Origin: an uncultured Prevotellaceae bacterium
GTDB lineage: Bacteria; Bacteroidota; Bacteroidia; Bacteroidales; Bacteroidaceae
Reading direction: 5' to 3'
Assembly (NCBI GenBank): GCA_946410305.1
Contig: CAMJZV010000002.1
Coordinates: 1-64,000, forward strand
Length of the DNA stretch: 64,000 nt
Of the stretch, positions 52,436-61,775 are shown one piece after another. Under the pieces are notes generated by a model. It searched no databases and had not been told where the DNA came from. It was given only the letters and a program-made list of their open reading frames with translations. The first letter of the stretch is position 1; each line of letters begins with the position of its first letter. A program made the position numbers and the translations under genes.

Positions 52436-53744
52436 TCCCTTTCAGATATTTCTCAGTCTTGGTGTACAGCCCGGTCTGTTCAGAGTACTCGATGAAGCCT
52501 CTTGCAGCCCAAACGGACAGCTGTTTCTTGGAGGCGGCACCCGTAGGTTTCCCCATCTGCTGACGCAGTGCATCCAGCTGCTGCTCGTTGAAGGTGTTGC
52601 CCTCTATGCTGTCCAGCATGTTGGCAGGACCTGTTTTACCAGACGTTGTGGTAACGATGTCAGTGTCTTTCTGCAACATATCGCCCATGACGGCCCACAC
52701 GCTCCAGATGCCGTGCCAGGTGAGCCATTCCACCATGTCGCCCATCCCACGCGTCCAGGTCATCTTGTTAAGTGCCCACATCACGCAGCCTGCCTTGAAA
52801 CTGGCCACGATGCTACGCTTGGCCATATCCCACATGATGTCGTTGTCAGTCAGGTCGGCATACTCACAGATCTCAGCCGCGAGTTTTTTGCACACCTTGT
52901 TGAGTTGTGGGATGACATAGCGACCTTTACAGAGAGCGAGTGGTGCCATGCGGTTGTTCAGCTCCTGGTAGAAGCCTTCGTCGAACTGTCCGATGACCGG
53001 TATGTTCGGGTCACGTTTTGCGCTGCGGGGTTTGTAGCTGAACGCTATTCTGCCCAGTGTTCCGTCCAGGAGGTTATACTTCAGAAACTTCCTGATATCC
53101 GTCGGGTTCGAAGCCATCGAGATGTTGGTTCTCAGAATGGCCGACCCCGTGATGCCATCTACTGTAGCCCTCAGTGCCTTGTATCGAGCACGGTCGTGAA
53201 TCAGACGGAGTATCTGTGTCATCTGCTTGTGGCCGCCACAGAGGTTGTCCAGCATGACGGCCTCGGGCAAGTCGATGAACGTGGTGTAGCCCCCGTGCTT
53301 CTCAGCTGCCATCTGAGCCTTCAGGTATCCCGGACGCGTCGTGTCGCTCGGCATCACATGGATACACAGGTCCTGCTCGACTGGCTTGTCCTTCTTATTG
53401 GCAGCATGGCTGGCTTTCTGCCATTCCACATACTTATTGATGGCCTCTTGGTCAGAGCGAAGTTCCTCGCGCATGATAGCCTCTACCAAAAGTGAGTGCT
53501 GGCCCTTGTTATTGCCCGAATCAGCGCACAAAAGGCTTATCTGACCACATGGTTCGAACCATTGTCCGCTAGGGTACTGAAACTCTGCACCCGTTATTTT
53601 CGCCCCCAACGGAGCATAAAGCATGGGGTGTTCGGGCTGAAACATGTCTTTGCTTGTCTGTGAGAGCAGCAATTTCTGCGTCTCCAAACCCTTGCCGAGG
53701 GTTGGCATCTCTGGGGGTGTCGGTTTTGTAATGTCGTATATCAT
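52425..53744 (-). CDS. DUF3987-like protein (probable replicative ATPase/helicase-type)
   Basis: A 439-residue protein of the DUF3987 type found next to primases in Bacteroidales elements. LLCADSGNNKGQHSLLVEAI (about residues 71-90) holds the Walker A position but lacks the usual GKS/T; TTFIDLPEAVMLDNL (about 178-192) could be a Walker B strand. A helical C-terminal region follows. The last codons (KGNSE, TAG) are formed by TAGTGAA heptamers at 52414-52435, so the natural C-terminus may have been replaced. It probably acts with the primase 34 bases downstream. Confidence 0.7.
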   Translation of the reverse strand: MIYDITKPTPPEMPTLGKGLETQKLLLSQTSKDMFQPEHPMLYAPLGAKITGAEFQYPSGQWFEPCGQISLLCADSGNNKGQHSLLVEAIMREELRSDQEAINKYVEWQKASHAANKKDKPVEQDLCIHVMPSDTTRPGYLKAQMAAEKHGGYTTFIDLPEAVMLDNLCGGHKQMTQILRLIHDRARYKALRATVDGITGSAILRTNISMASNPTDIRKFLKYNLLDGTLGRIAFSYKPRSAKRDPNIPVIGQFDEGFYQELNNRMAPLALCKGRYVIPQLNKVCKKLAAEICEYADLTDNDIMWDMAKRSIVASFKAGCVMWALNKMTWTRGMGDMVEWLTWHGIWSVWAVMGDMLQKDTDIVTTTSGKTGPANMLDSIEGNTFNEQQLDALRQQMGKPTGAASKKQLSVWAARGFIEYSEQTGLYTKTEKYLKGNSE

Positions 53745-53795
53745 AATATGTTACGTGCTTTTTAGTGAAAAATATAACATGTGTTTTCTCGGGGT

Positions 53796-53967
53796 TTCTT
53801 CAGTTCTTCAGTTCTTCAGTTGGGTTTTGAGGGGTATGCATTTCCCAAATTCTTCATGTATACAATATATAACTTATTAATTATTAATTAGTTATAAGTA
53901 TTATTAGATAGAATTACTGAACTACCACCCCCTTATTTCTAACTGAAGAACTGAAGTAACTGAAGTA
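53796..53967. repeat. Inverted arrays of TTCTTCAG octamers around an AT-rich core
   Basis: Three tandem TTCTTCAG units (53796-53819) are faced by three inverted units (53943-53967, one with an extra base). The inner 16 bp (53806-53821 against 53941-53956) match perfectly. The 119-bp core contains a CCCCC tract near 53928, an AT-rich palindromic stretch (53861-53910) and, on the minus strand, an ATGAAGAA motif near 53857. Its position, between the small OB-like genes and the DUF3987-like gene, mirrors the structure at 511-713. Confidence 0.8.
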
Positions 53968-53973
53968 AATCGC

Positions 53974-54387
53974 TTAGCTGTCCTTTGCGTTCAGTCTCTT
54001 TAGTGCCTCCATCAGGATCTCGCGCATACGCTTGGGTCCCATCAGGTCAGTCATTACCTCTATAGGCTCCTCTACAAAGGCCCTCTGCCAGTCGATACCC
54101 TCAGCGGCGAACACCTTCAACGTCAACTGAAACGCATGGTCGCAAGTGCCGCTGAGCCGTCCGTGCTTGACCTTACGAATCAGCAGCGAATTGCTGCGAA
54201 CGCGGGGCTTGTTGGCGACATAGTCAAAGGCAGCATTACGCTGCAGTTGCAACTGTCCGCTGGTCTTGCTTCCCTGCTCCAGAACGGGTGTAAACTCGTC
54301 GTCAGGTACGAACTGTATGAACTTCACTTTCTGGTTCTCGTCACGGGTGACGACTATTGAACCGCTTACAAATAGCTCTTTATTCAT
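53974..54387 (-). CDS. Cassette protein of unknown function
   Basis: A 137-residue protein. The N-terminal half is beta-rich (LFVSGSIVVTRDENQKVKFIQFV, with a Gln-rich LQLQRN segment about 47-52); the C-terminal half is helical (PKRMREILMEALKRL). No family was recognised. It lies 11 bases after the OB-like gene and next to the octamer array, and could be the DNA-recognition or regulatory protein of the cassette; this is inference. Confidence 0.6.
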   Translation of the reverse strand: MNKELFVSGSIVVTRDENQKVKFIQFVPDDEFTPVLEQGSKTSGQLQLQRNAAFDYVANKPRVRSNSLLIRKVKHGRLSGTCDHAFQLTLKVFAAEGIDWQRAFVEEPIEVMTDLMGPKRMREILMEALKRLNAKDS

Positions 54388-54398
54388 ACTGATTCCTC

Positions 54399-54683
54399 CT
54401 ATTGGTTAAGTTTTACAAGATCGTTACATACCACATCCTGAAACAGGCATCCGTTTACCTCGTGAACCGAGAAGCGGAGCACGGCTGCCACCACGTCGCC
54501 CTCATAGAAACGACATTGGGCAAGATTGCCAAAGAGAGTAGCGATGAACTCATCGCCAAATTTCGAACCACCCAACATTTTCAGTCGGATTTCACACTTA
54601 GCCAGTTGGCCTCCCTCCTGCTTGGTGGAGGGGATGTAGAGCACGTCTGACTGTGCTACTACTCTTAAAATCTTTGTTTCCAT
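54399..54683 (-). CDS. Small OB-fold-like protein of the cassette
   Basis: A 94-residue protein. I use the ATG at 54683, giving METKILRVVAQSD. The pattern LAKCEIRLKML, FIATLFGNLAQC, YEGDVVAAVLRFSVHEVNGC resembles OB-fold single-strand DNA-binding proteins (DFFRVVAW...GDLVYVEG-type pattern), but no family assignment is possible by eye. It is the first gene of the minus-strand cassette. Upstream is an 11-bp inverted repeat (54693-54703 and 54753-54763, CTTTGCTCCCG) that may regulate it. Confidence 0.6.
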   Translation of the reverse strand: METKILRVVAQSDVLYIPSTKQEGGQLAKCEIRLKMLGGSKFGDEFIATLFGNLAQCRFYEGDVVAAVLRFSVHEVNGCLFQDVVCNDLVKLNQ

Positions 54684-54692
54684 AATGGATAT

Positions 54693-54763
54693 CTTTGCTC
54701 CCGCGTTTCTAAGGATGGCCCGCTCACAAAATAGGCTGCTCATCTCGGAAGACGGGAGCAAAG
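54693..54763. repeat. Inverted repeat upstream of the cassette's first gene
   Basis: CTTTGCTCCCG (54693-54703) and CGGGAGCAAAG (54753-54763) are exact complements, 49 bases apart, in the leader of the OB-like gene. Confidence 0.65.
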
Positions 54764-54851
54764 GAAGGGATTCCCTGAAACTGAGATCCGAATGAACAAT
54801 AATTCTCGGAATTAATTTCAGAATTATTGCAACTTGCTGAAAATAAGGGAA

Positions 54852-54894
54852 ATAAAAAATCGTCAAACAGATACAAACATCCTGTCTGACGATT
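54852..54894 (-). terminator. Rho-independent terminator of the restriction-like operon
   Basis: On the minus strand AATCGTCAGACAG pairs with CTGTTTGACGATT (one mismatch), followed by TTTTATTT. It lies 26 bases beyond the stop at 54920 and separates this operon from the cassette. Confidence 0.88.
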
Positions 54895-54919
54895 CAGAAT
54901 TCTACTCAGAATTGAAGAA

Positions 54920-56422
54920 TTATACTTGTCGTATAACCTTATCGATGTATTTTCTCATAAACGGAATTACTGCGATAAAAGCATTACTGCAATTGCCTGG
55001 TGTTCCTTTACCTTTATTTATATTGTTCACCTGATTTTTGTCTATACCAAAAAGGGCGTTGCTGATTTCCGTTGGCGAACCAGCCAGCAGGTTCTCCTCT
55101 GAAAAGAAACCTGCAAGATTAGCCGGTACGATCAACATCCTTTCTCCGCTTCCGCCTTCAACCAGAGCCCACATCTTCTCACATAGCTGTTCGTCGCCAT
55201 TTTCAAGTAACGACATGTCTCTACCAAAAATGGTATTCAGCAACTGTTTAATATTCTCTGAAGTCGCTGGCGATTTCCAATTGCCTTTCTGTAATATCCC
55301 GATAATCTCATCAAGTTTTGACTGACGGGCTTCACTCATTCCTGTTTCTTCCACTTCTTCCGGCTGCTCATTGCTCCTATTCAGCCATTCTTCGTGCTGG
55401 GTCTTCAGTTCAGGGAACATCTCGGACTGTATAAGATTACGCCTGACGATGATATCATAGAACATTTGAAGGTTGTATGGTGTCAACAATGCAATCAGTT
55501 CATGTGAACTTTCAACTTTTCCTATGTCAAATAGTTTTTCTGTTCGACACGAAGAATAAATCAGGTGCATCAATTCGCCATTCTCATCCATCTGCTTTTT
55601 CATGTCCTCACCCCAATGTTCTTGTTTTACAGCATTACAGTTTGCGAGTTGCTGTTTTGAAGCCATCAAAAGTGCTTCTTCGTCTGCACTAAGCATTTCA
55701 CCCCAAAGTTCTGGCGTATATGGAGCGGTACGATATGCTTTGAAATGCCTGGTCAGGTCTTCTTTCATACCCTCAAAAATTGAGTCCCCGAAAGAAAAAG
55801 TCCACTCCCTCAAATCATCGCCAATGGCTTTAGCAAAGTCATCAATAGAAGGTTTTAAGTCCATGAGTTTCAGCAAACCGCTATCCATTAATGCTGAGAA
55901 GAAATCAAAAAGTTTTGATAGTGTTTTGAAAACAGAATAGCGAGTATCTGAGGAATCCCTGTTTAATTCTGTTAGGAACTGGTTTACGTCTTCCAAATCT
56001 AGCAATTCTTTTTCATCTAAGAGAACTTCCATCAGTTCTTTACTGATACAACTCCCCTCCAGACAACCTCCATAGGCCTCTATTATATCTTTAAGATGAC
56101 CAAAATATGCCGTATAGAGTTTGTTGTATTCTAGAAAATAATTCCTCAGAGTTAGCAGATATGTAACATAAGTTTCAGTGCGCTCTTCCCATTCTGTATT
56201 GTCTTCAGGAATATCCCATGCCTCAAGTTTGCTAATAGTTCTAACTAATTGCAACCATTTTTCAATAATCTGCGGATTTTGAAAAAACAACGACTTATCA
56301 GGATAAATATCTATCTTTTCAATCTGCTGAATTAGAAAATCCATGACAGATAGAATCTCCTCCTGATGCAAATCAGGGCCAGGAAACTTGATTTCTAAGC
56401 CATTGTATTCTTTGATATGCAT
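54920..56422 (-). CDS. Unknown 500-residue protein of the restriction-like operon
   Basis: A 500-residue, acidic, mostly helical protein with no signal peptide or membrane segment. I see no nuclease, ATPase or methyltransferase motif. Recognisable traits are an N-terminal helical part, a central region starting about residue 190 (DDLREWTFSFGDSIFEG), and a C-terminal part with GEDMKKQMDENGEL and SEARQSKLDEIIGILQKG. It starts six bases after the helicase gene and ends at the operon terminator, so it belongs to the same system, perhaps as specificity, inhibitor or effector subunit. Confidence 0.6.
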   Translation of the reverse strand: MHIKEYNGLEIKFPGPDLHQEEILSVMDFLIQQIEKIDIYPDKSLFFQNPQIIEKWLQLVRTISKLEAWDIPEDNTEWEERTETYVTYLLTLRNYFLEYNKLYTAYFGHLKDIIEAYGGCLEGSCISKELMEVLLDEKELLDLEDVNQFLTELNRDSSDTRYSVFKTLSKLFDFFSALMDSGLLKLMDLKPSIDDFAKAIGDDLREWTFSFGDSIFEGMKEDLTRHFKAYRTAPYTPELWGEMLSADEEALLMASKQQLANCNAVKQEHWGEDMKKQMDENGELMHLIYSSCRTEKLFDIGKVESSHELIALLTPYNLQMFYDIIVRRNLIQSEMFPELKTQHEEWLNRSNEQPEEVEETGMSEARQSKLDEIIGILQKGNWKSPATSENIKQLLNTIFGRDMSLLENGDEQLCEKMWALVEGGSGERMLIVPANLAGFFSEENLLAGSPTEISNALFGIDKNQVNNINKGKGTPGNCSNAFIAVIPFMRKYIDKVIRQV

Positions 56423-56428
56423 ATTCCC

Positions 56429-58960
56429 TTACCTATCCTCGTTTACGAAATACAATTCTTCAAACACATCACGTGGCAGAGTACTATCCCAACCGCCAAC
56501 ACGCTGGTTGTCCTTCATCGAGTTGTCAAAGCCGATATACTCTAACGAGCCATCCTCGTAGCGTTTGAACTTATAGACAGCATCGTTCATGATGGCCGAA
56601 TTGAACACATTCAGACTTACCAGCAACTCGAAGTCCTTTACCGTCAGACCTGTTACCTTATGGAAAAGTCCAGGTTCCAATTGAGTGATAACATCCTTCA
56701 AGCATTGCTCACGGAAGTCTGTCAGATACATAAAGATAGGAATGCGCGTAGCAAACTTGATAAGCTTATCTTGTATCTGCTTGCGGAGCGATTTCATTTC
56801 CTTCTCATCTTCCGTCAACTTGCGTTTCTCCTTAATGCTGAGCTCTTTCTCGTTTGCCTTAGCTTTCGCTTTCTTTACAGCCTCACTCTTGTTGATGATG
56901 GTTTCGATGTCCTTATTCAATGATCGGAAACCCTCAATAGCCATCAGAGCAGCCATAGCCTCCGGATTGTTCAGTAGGCGCTGCAGAGTGATGTTATCGA
57001 CATTAACCAGCAATGCACTTTCCCAACGACGGGCCAATAGTGTTGCCGAAGTACCACTCATAGCAATATCAAGAATACCTGCTGCATCTATCTGCTTCAT
57101 GTGCATACCGTCGTATGCCAACACAGGCAAGAACTTGATAAATTCTGCCACCTTCTTTTCTGGTTGGCTTTCGTCAATATTCAGACGACAAGAGTAGTCG
57201 GCAATCTGACGCAGGGCACGGTTCGGTGCAAAATCGAACACATAGCACTCACGCTTCATGATATCATAACGGTCAGGGTCATTGTCGGTCGGATTTTTAA
57301 TGATCCACGGACTCTGCACACGGAATGCTGCCTGGAAATAGGTTTCAGGTGAAGAACTATTTCTGAGCATAAAGATACCAGACCAAGGCTTTACCGTTAC
57401 ACCTGTAGTCAGTTTTCCACACGACAACGTGATGGTGCGTGTTTCCAATGGGTTATCCATTGCCTTACGTACTGGAGGCAAGGCATTTACGCCGATACCA
57501 GCTTCTGTACCAGCTGCCACGACTATCTCGAAATCGTGATAGAACACGTTATTCCTCTGTCCCAACAGATTTCGCATAGCATAGCAAGATGCCACAGATG
57601 GGAGGAACCAGAACGTATGGTTCAGTATCCTCAACAAAGGTGCGTGACTAAAGGGCATAGGTGGCTTTTCGTTACGCAATGTCAAGTCATCCTTGATAGA
57701 ATTACGATAGGCACCACGAATCAAGTCGAGCCATTTCTGCACCTCGTCCTCATGTCGGAAAGTGGCAAAATTGTGGTCGCCACCTTCTGGAATATCAGCA
57801 GCAAAGAATTCATTCAGGTCAAACTCATCAAATTCTCCCTCCTGTGCTACTCGCACCAAGTCGTCAGGCATCTGATAGGTCATCAATACCATACGAGGCA
57901 TCATCTCGTAAGGATTCTTTCCTTCGCCTGCCCAGTTTTCCTTTTTATATTGTTCGTCACTATATGTCCAGTTGAATATCTGCTCTTCGATAAACTCACC
58001 TGAAGCGATAGCTCGGAACGGAGTACCAGAGAGATAGAGATAGTGGTTGGTAGTGATAGGCATGTTCTCTTCACTGAAGTAGTCCATTGCCTCACCGTCC
58101 TGCGCCTGCTGCTCAGTCTTATCTTCATTATAGAATAGGTCTTTAGCATTCTCACGCCAGGCACCATAGTGGTATTCATCGAGTATTACCACATCCCAGT
58201 TTACCATGTGAACCCACTCGTTTTTTACCTTGATGCCACCAGCCTTATTCTTTCCTAAATAGTCCTGGAAAGAGCCAAAGCAGACAATGGGTTGCGAATG
58301 GTCAGCTGTTTCGTAAGTCAGCTCCGATGTACGAGAAATGAATTGCCAGCCTTTGAAATCTACATGTGTCTTCAGGTCTTCTTCCCATGCACTCTCAACA
58401 GCAGGCTTAAAGGTTAAGACAAGAATGCGCTTCCAACCCATATGCTTAGCCAGCTGATAAGCAGTAAAGGTCTTGCCAAAGCGCATCTTACAATTCCAGA
58501 GGTAGTGTGGTACTCTACCAGTCTCGCGCTCATAGTTTCTGAAATATGCCGCAGTCTTGTTTACAGCCAACTTCTGCTCCTCACGCATTTTGAATGTTTC
58601 CGTGCGATGTTCTTCGTTATCAGTACCACTCTTCAAGGCGTACATAGCAGCACGTACATCGCCTACTGTACAACGGAACCACTCACCACCAGTATTTATG
58701 AAACCATTCTTTTTCAGCCAACGATGCACCATCTTGTCAGTAAAGGCAGTACCGTCCTCTCTGATTGCGCTGTCTTGATAAACAATCTTATATGGCAACT
58801 TGCCATCAGGTCGTTTTGTTGGGTATTGCTCAGCTACACGCTTTTGCACGTCGTGTGTAGTATAGCCCACCTTCAGCATTCCTTCATATTGAGGGTCGCT
58901 ATAGGCATAAATCTGAGGCGTCAGATTCGGGCGACTGGGGAAGAAATTACTCTGTGCCAT
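56429..58960 (-). CDS. GIY-YIG/T5orf172-type nuclease domain fused to SF2 helicase
   Basis: An 843-residue fusion. The N-terminal 100 residues resemble T5orf172/GIY-YIG nucleases: IYAYSDPQYEGMLKVGYTT (17-35), a basic Arg41 region and GGEWF (Glu93 as candidate metal ligand). The helicase follows: motif I MRFGKT (159-164), motif II DEYH (261-264), motif III LSGTPF, and the motif VI-like AFRVQSP. The C-terminal third is helical and charged (about 690-740). It is a likely restriction subunit, ATP-driven. It lies five bases after the methyltransferase gene. Confidence 0.82.
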   Translation of the reverse strand: MAQSNFFPSRPNLTPQIYAYSDPQYEGMLKVGYTTHDVQKRVAEQYPTKRPDGKLPYKIVYQDSAIREDGTAFTDKMVHRWLKKNGFINTGGEWFRCTVGDVRAAMYALKSGTDNEEHRTETFKMREEQKLAVNKTAAYFRNYERETGRVPHYLWNCKMRFGKTFTAYQLAKHMGWKRILVLTFKPAVESAWEEDLKTHVDFKGWQFISRTSELTYETADHSQPIVCFGSFQDYLGKNKAGGIKVKNEWVHMVNWDVVILDEYHYGAWRENAKDLFYNEDKTEQQAQDGEAMDYFSEENMPITTNHYLYLSGTPFRAIASGEFIEEQIFNWTYSDEQYKKENWAGEGKNPYEMMPRMVLMTYQMPDDLVRVAQEGEFDEFDLNEFFAADIPEGGDHNFATFRHEDEVQKWLDLIRGAYRNSIKDDLTLRNEKPPMPFSHAPLLRILNHTFWFLPSVASCYAMRNLLGQRNNVFYHDFEIVVAAGTEAGIGVNALPPVRKAMDNPLETRTITLSCGKLTTGVTVKPWSGIFMLRNSSSPETYFQAAFRVQSPWIIKNPTDNDPDRYDIMKRECYVFDFAPNRALRQIADYSCRLNIDESQPEKKVAEFIKFLPVLAYDGMHMKQIDAAGILDIAMSGTSATLLARRWESALLVNVDNITLQRLLNNPEAMAALMAIEGFRSLNKDIETIINKSEAVKKAKAKANEKELSIKEKRKLTEDEKEMKSLRKQIQDKLIKFATRIPIFMYLTDFREQCLKDVITQLEPGLFHKVTGLTVKDFELLVSLNVFNSAIMNDAVYKFKRYEDGSLEYIGFDNSMKDNQRVGGWDSTLPRDVFEELYFVNEDR

Positions 58961-58965
58961 AATCG

Positions 58966-60480
58966 TTATTCCATTGGATGCATCATACCTTCAATTAACT
59001 CTATTTCGTCGAGAGACAAATCATATCTCTCATAGAGAGTTTTATCATTCCATTCTTTTGAAAAATCGAGCAATGGTACAAATATATAAGTAGCCTTTGA
59101 TAAATTAATTGAAGCTGCTGCTTGTAAGATTAGAAAACGAACAAACTTTGTTTTTAAATAACTTTCTAGATTTCTTGCTTCATTTAGATTGTCATAATTA
59201 CCTGCTGTAATATATGAATCTGTACAGACTTCTTTAGGATTAAGCAGCCTTACTGTTGCTAACACCTTAAATTTACCTTCTTTATCAGGTTCACCTGCAT
59301 GTTCGCACATTACACGTGTTATCATAACTTTATACGAATCTGCTAAACTTGTATTCGATAGAATTTCATTTTGCTCAACAAAGCCATCCCCCTGACTTGA
59401 TACAAGTTTATATGAATTGTCAAAAGGCTTTTCTATACCACGAGCATTTGTTGGGATTCCAAATGGATTTCTTGATGAAAGAATTGAGGGTAAGAATTCC
59501 TTATCTTTACTTTTTATTTTATGGATAATATTAACGGCTTTGTTATATCTTACAAATATTGGGAATTCATCAAGCTTCCTTTGCATATTATCCTCGACAC
59601 CAGCATTTACAGACGTAAAGTCACACATGCCCTTGTAATCCCTATTCCATAAGAAATAGCATATACCACCACTTATACTAAGACCTGGGAAACAATCTTT
59701 TGCATTCACATAATCTTTTAGGACCTTTATTCTACTGTCACTTAACATATCTTCTCTGAATGAATCCAATCCTTTACCGCCTGTAAACCATCGAGAAGGA
59801 ATAATCATAACGAGATATCGTGGATTCAACTTTTTTGCTTGATTAACAAACAACTGGTAAATGGGGCTTGCGCTTGCCTTTGAGCCCCCATCATCGAGCT
59901 GATATGGTGGATTTCCTATGATAACGTCAAACTTCATGTTTCCGAATATTTTTTCTGGTTTGTCTGTGTGAATAAACTCGTATGCGTGGCTCTCCAATTC
60001 TTTACGAACCTTCTTACCGAAGACCGATTCAGAGGCTCCGCAATACTTACATTTTCCATCTACGAAAGTATGCTCTATCGCCTTGAAGCGAAGATTGCCA
60101 TCCACGTCTTTGAATTTGCGACAAATAGAATACTCGCTATTGGCGTATTTGCTGCAATAAACAGAACGACGACTGGTAAGGGCTGTCAATTCTGTAATGG
60201 CAATACCAAAGAGCTGCTGAGTGAAGATATGGTCAGCACGCTCATGGATGTCAGGAATCTGACTTTCCAAACCTATCATCAATCGCTTAGCTATTTCACG
60301 AAGAAAAACGCCACTCTTGCTAACAGGGTCGAGAAACTTTGTTTCTTTACTGCGAAATAGCTCGGCCGGCAGCATATCAAGCATACGATTTACTACCTGA
60401 GGTGGAGTGAACACCTCATCGTTCGACAGGTTGGCCAGACAGGTCAACACGTCAGGATTGTAATTAGTGTTTAGTATCAT
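58966..60480 (-). CDS. Eco57I-type N6-adenine DNA methyltransferase subunit
   Basis: A 504-residue methyltransferase. Motif I is present but altered, [11 protein letters not shown] (50-60) for the usual DPxxGxGxFL. A zinc-type insertion (Cys109, Cys120, Cys144, Cys147) follows. The catalytic motif IV is NPPY (190-193). The C-terminal half should read the target sequence. It overlaps the first methyltransferase ORF by 17 bases. Base composition and codon use appear more AT-rich than in the flanking core genes, in line with transfer. Confidence 0.85.
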   Translation of the reverse strand: MILNTNYNPDVLTCLANLSNDEVFTPPQVVNRMLDMLPAELFRSKETKFLDPVSKSGVFLREIAKRLMIGLESQIPDIHERADHIFTQQLFGIAITELTALTSRRSVYCSKYANSEYSICRKFKDVDGNLRFKAIEHTFVDGKCKYCGASESVFGKKVRKELESHAYEFIHTDKPEKIFGNMKFDVIIGNPPYQLDDGGSKASASPIYQLFVNQAKKLNPRYLVMIIPSRWFTGGKGLDSFREDMLSDSRIKVLKDYVNAKDCFPGLSISGGICYFLWNRDYKGMCDFTSVNAGVEDNMQRKLDEFPIFVRYNKAVNIIHKIKSKDKEFLPSILSSRNPFGIPTNARGIEKPFDNSYKLVSSQGDGFVEQNEILSNTSLADSYKVMITRVMCEHAGEPDKEGKFKVLATVRLLNPKEVCTDSYITAGNYDNLNEARNLESYLKTKFVRFLILQAAASINLSKATYIFVPLLDFSKEWNDKTLYERYDLSLDEIELIEGMMHPME

Positions 60481-61162
60481 AATAGGTAGCTATTTTCAGA
60501 TAATGAATGGGACGATATTCGTTGATAGGCTCAGGAGGTAAATAGACCTCACCGCCCTGATCGTTCTTTACAAAGGGGACGCTGGCAGACTGCGCCTGAA
60601 CAAGTGCCGCCAAGTGGTAGTCCTTACGAATCACCATATCACGAATGAACGACCATTCGCTAAAAGTGATAGGCTTTGCATTTTGTTTCTCTATGATTGT
60701 GGCTTTAGCGTCAACTGGCTCACGAAGAGTCAGTGCGTCACCCCAAAGAATATTCCTATGGAGAAGGTAAGACCAAGTATCAGCAAGTTTCTGAGAAGGG
60801 GCTTTCTGCAAAGGATGCACCTCTGAATACCAGTTGCAAACAATACCATGTAATCGTTGACAGCACTCTTCTACATTATCCTTCATAATGTCAACACCAT
60901 AGATGCTACTCAGTGCAATAGTCGTCTGTAATTCAAGTTCTCCCAACTGTTTCTGGTACTGCCGCCTTACAACCTCCAACTTTCGTCTCAAAATCTCTAC
61001 GAGGAAGTTGCCCGTACCACACGCAGGCTCCAGGAAGCGAGAGTCAATACGCTCCGTTTCCTGCTTCACCAAGTCGAGCATAGCGTTTACCTCTCTCTCG
61101 GCAGTAAACACCTCTCCTCGTTCTGCTACTCTTTCACGGGATTTAATCTGTCGTTCAGCCAT
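60464..61162 (-). CDS. N6 DNA methyltransferase-like subunit with SAM motif but no NPPY
   Basis: A 232-residue protein starting [20 protein letters not shown], a methyltransferase N-terminal pattern, with a perfect SAM-binding motif [11 protein letters not shown] (45-54) and the following YGVDIMKDN acidic loop (about 88-96). It stops before any motif [13 protein letters not shown] (about 135-145) is the last methyltransferase-like segment. Either the enzyme is split, with this subunit binding SAM and the next one supplying catalysis, or this is a partner protein. It is first of the operon. Confidence 0.8.
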   Translation of the reverse strand: MAERQIKSRERVAERGEVFTAEREVNAMLDLVKQETERIDSRFLEPACGTGNFLVEILRRKLEVVRRQYQKQLGELELQTTIALSSIYGVDIMKDNVEECCQRLHGIVCNWYSEVHPLQKAPSQKLADTWSYLLHRNILWGDALTLREPVDAKATIIEKQNAKPITFSEWSFIRDMVIRKDYHLAALVQAQSASVPFVKNDQGGEVYLPPEPINEYRPIHYLKIATYYDTKH

Positions 61163-61206
61163 AGTTACGACAGATTAAAGCTACCTCTATTTGATATACA
61201 CGAAAG

Positions 61207-61246
61207 AGCCCTGCCGACACAGGTATAAACCGAGTGCAGCAGGGCT
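61207..61246 (-). ncRNA. Leader hairpin upstream of the restriction-like operon
   Basis: AGCCCTGC (61207-61214) pairs with GCAGGGCT (61239-61246) around a 24-base loop, 45 bases before the first gene of the operon and downstream of its promoter box. There is no T-run, so it is not a plain terminator. It may control translation or transcription of the operon; whether it is a separate RNA is unknown. Confidence 0.5.
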
Positions 61247-61282
61247 GGTGTGGTAGCCTTGTAAATAGAGTAGTTGATTATG

Positions 61283-61375
61283 TTAATATCTGTTAATGAG
61301 GGGGGGTGATTGCAAGCGGTCACACCTTCCGGTCAGATTATTCTGTTTGCTGTTCATAGTCTTTGCGGTCTTCAT
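61283..61375 (-). CDS. Possible 30-residue leader peptide
   Basis: An ATG-started frame (start MKTAKTMNSKQNNLTG) between the promoter box at 61384-61391 and the leader hairpin. No family was recognised. It may be a regulatory leader or chance. Confidence 0.3.
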   Translation of the reverse strand: MKTAKTMNSKQNNLTGRCDRLQSPPLINRY

Positions 61376-61383
61376 ACTGTTTG

Positions 61384-61391
61384 CAAAAATA
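61384..61391 (-). promoter_or_regulatory. -7 box for the restriction-like operon
   Basis: TATTTTTG on the minus strand after an A/T-rich tract, about 220 bases before the first methyltransferase gene. Confidence 0.5.
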
Positions 61392-61454
61392 CAACTATTA
61401 TTTTAAAAAAACAAGAAGAGGAGCGTTTTTTATTTTAATTACCCTTGCGGAATA

Positions 61455-61775
61455 TCACAGAAATTCCTTAACCAAACGTTCAGGACTCATGCGCAAATCC
61501 CAAATAGTAGAAATGATTACTTCCTGGCGGCGAGGACGATAATAGTAGATCAATTTGAAATTCTTCTTTAAAATACATCCTCGATAATCGCGCTTCATTC
61601 CTCTTAACAATGGTTCTGGGGGAAAGGAAAGGGGCTGCTCCGATAAGCGCTTTTCTATTCGTTCTAACTCGGAAAGAAATCGCAACATGGTGGTTTGTCC
61701 ATAGTCAAAAAAAGACTGCTCTAAAATCTTAGCCAGTCTATTCTTTGCTTTGTTACGGATAATTACTGAAGCCAT
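61455..61775 (-). CDS. RelE/ParE-superfamily toxin
   Basis: A 106-residue protein of the ParE/RelE fold: N-terminal helices (IIRNKAKNRLAKILEQSF, FLSELERIEKRL) and C-terminal strands (CILKKNFKLIYYYRPRRQEVIISTIWDLRMSPERL). The family blocks translation or DNA gyrase; which one cannot be said here. Its start overlaps the antitoxin gene by 13 bases, as is usual for such pairs. Confidence 0.8.
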   Translation of the reverse strand: MASVIIRNKAKNRLAKILEQSFFDYGQTTMLRFLSELERIEKRLSEQPLSFPPEPLLRGMKRDYRGCILKKNFKLIYYYRPRRQEVIISTIWDLRMSPERLVKEFL

